DNA of 5,285 bases from Candidatus Bathyarchaeota archaeon (GTDB lineage Archaea; Thermoproteota; Bathyarchaeia; TCS64): assembly GCA_013329615.1 (NCBI GenBank), contig DUKA01000085.1:4332-9616 (forward strand), in the 5' to 3' direction. The translations under genes and the position numbers were made by a program. Positions 4,677 to 5,285 of this stretch are shown here, one piece after another. The notes under the pieces were generated by a model, which did no database searches, was not told where the DNA came from, and saw only the letters and a list, made by a program, of their open reading frames with translations. The first letter of the stretch is position 1. Every line of letters starts with the position of its first letter.

Positions 4677-5285
4677 GTCCAAGATCTCTACGACCAACGG
4701 TCCCTCGCCGGGGAGTGTGTGTGTGCTGCATCCAAAGCACGGGTCGTAGGCGCGGAACGCCATCTCGACCTTGTTTAGTAGCCCGTCGCTGACCTCTCCG
4801 CCCTTGATGAGCCCCTTGGCGGCGTCTCGGACGCTGCAGCAGATGTCGGCGTAGTTGTTTGTGGTGGCGACGATGAGGTTCGCCTTCTTGACCATGGCTT
4901 CCTCGTCGAGCTTGTAGTGGTGGAAGAGTGTGCCGCGAGCGGCCTCGATGACGCCCACGCCCTCGCCGGGTTTACCGACGGGGTTGCGGAGGTCGGTCTT
5001 GGTTATGGAGGGGTCTGCGCTGAGTTCGACTGCGCGCTCCGCCGCGTAGAGTAGCTCCACGAGGCGCGCCCAATGGAACGCAAGAGTTGATTGGACGGGC
5101 TTCCCGCCCAGTGTCTCGTACATGCGCTTGTACTCGGCGTTCGCCAGCGGGGTCGCCATGCCCTCTGAGGCGTTGAGTCTCCCCAGCGGGCCGACTCGGT
5201 AGACGCCACTCTCCGGCCCAGCCGTGAGCCCCTTCCACCCCACCTTCTTGAGGTATGTGAACTTGCTGTAGGTCCACGGCTCGAC
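4641..5285 (-). CDS. NiFe hydrogenase large subunit, group 3 (3c/Mvh-like), C-terminal part
   Basis: This catalytic subunit splits or forms H2 at a NiFe(CN)2CO centre in the cytoplasm. The frame is open to the right edge (last codons VEPWTYSKFTYLKK before a GTG at 5243 that is internal), so 214 C-terminal residues are visible out of perhaps 420-480. Motifs are EPWTYSKFTYLKK, GPLGRLN, EAARGTLFHHY (a conserved-arginine segment, with Ala where Pro is common), ANLIVATTNNYADI and AFRAYDPCFGCSTH, whose two cysteines (codons within 4719-4745) bind nickel. A 25-residue tail follows the His and should be cut off on maturation. The wording around EARGTLFHHY and DPCFGC fits group 3, most like the 3c (MvhA) type that works with heterodisulfide reductase, but 3b or 3d cannot be excluded without the small subunit. 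The N-terminal Cys pair is outside the window. The stop is TAA. Confidence 0.92.
   Translation of the reverse strand, partial: VEPWTYSKFTYLKKVGWKGLTAGPESGVYRVGPLGRLNASEGMATPLANAEYKRMYETLGGKPVQSTLAFHWARLVELLYAAERAVELSADPSITKTDLRNPVGKPGEGVGVIEAARGTLFHHYKLDEEAMVKKANLIVATTNNYADICCSVRDAAKGLIKGGEVSDGLLNKVEMAFRAYDPCFGCSTHTLPGEGPLVVEILDSTGRVVKKLSR

Noticed and set aside
4714..4726. GT-rich dinucleotide run as a microsatellite
   Set aside because: It is simply the codons for the His-Thr-Ser part of the nickel-binding motif and is explained by the protein.
5241..5243. GTG 5243 as the start of the hydrogenase gene
   Set aside because: The frame stays open to the window edge and encodes hydrogenase sequence (EPWTYSKFTYLKK) before it, so it is an internal valine.

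Overview
The window looks like a stretch of archaeal chromosome. The supporting signs are TATA-box/BRE-like promoters at typical archaeal distances from start codons, at least one probable leaderless gene, a TTG start, and an archaeal-style pairing of a small membrane protein with a short HTH regulator. The gene content is an NiFe hydrogenase large subunit of group 3 type, its maturation protease, and a GcvH/lipoate ligase pair. This would suit an anaerobic archaeon such as a Bathyarchaeia-like or other Thermoproteota lineage, but the lineage is a guess that the sequence does not prove.

Layout from left to right. Positions 1-446 (+) hold the 3' end of argininosuccinate lyase (argH). It converges on a minus-strand block made of lplA (lipoate-protein ligase, stop at 456), gcvH (lipoyl-carrier H protein, 1560-1991) and a hydrogenase maturation protease (2056-2502). 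A 134-bp divergent intergenic region (2503-2636) carries TATA boxes for both directions and two overlapping perfect 19-bp palindromes at the expected plus-strand transcription start. Next is a plus-strand cassette of three tightly packed genes: a three-helix membrane protein (2637-2966), an XRE-type regulator (2973-3185) and a secreted, membrane-anchored alpha/beta hydrolase with EF-hand-like loops (3197-4621). The right end (4641-5285, minus) is the C-terminal part of the NiFe hydrogenase large subunit, which runs off the window.

How the genes work together. The hydrogenase large subunit carries the DPCxxCxxH nickel ligands followed by a 25-residue tail, which is the substrate of proteases like the one encoded at 2056-2502. 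The plus-strand cassette now separates the two. GcvH and the ligase form an apo-protein and lipoylating-enzyme pair. The cassette looks like a self-regulated unit, with the HTH protein probably binding the palindromes in front of its own operon.

The most notable observation is that gcvH and lplA lie in the same reading frame, separated only by an amber TAG, and lplA has no ATG, GTG or TTG where its conserved N-terminus begins. Either lplA starts at an ATA codon, or the TAG is read through to give a GcvH-LplA fusion, or there is a mutation or sequencing error. TAG ends six of the eight genes here, which argues against general recoding of TAG.
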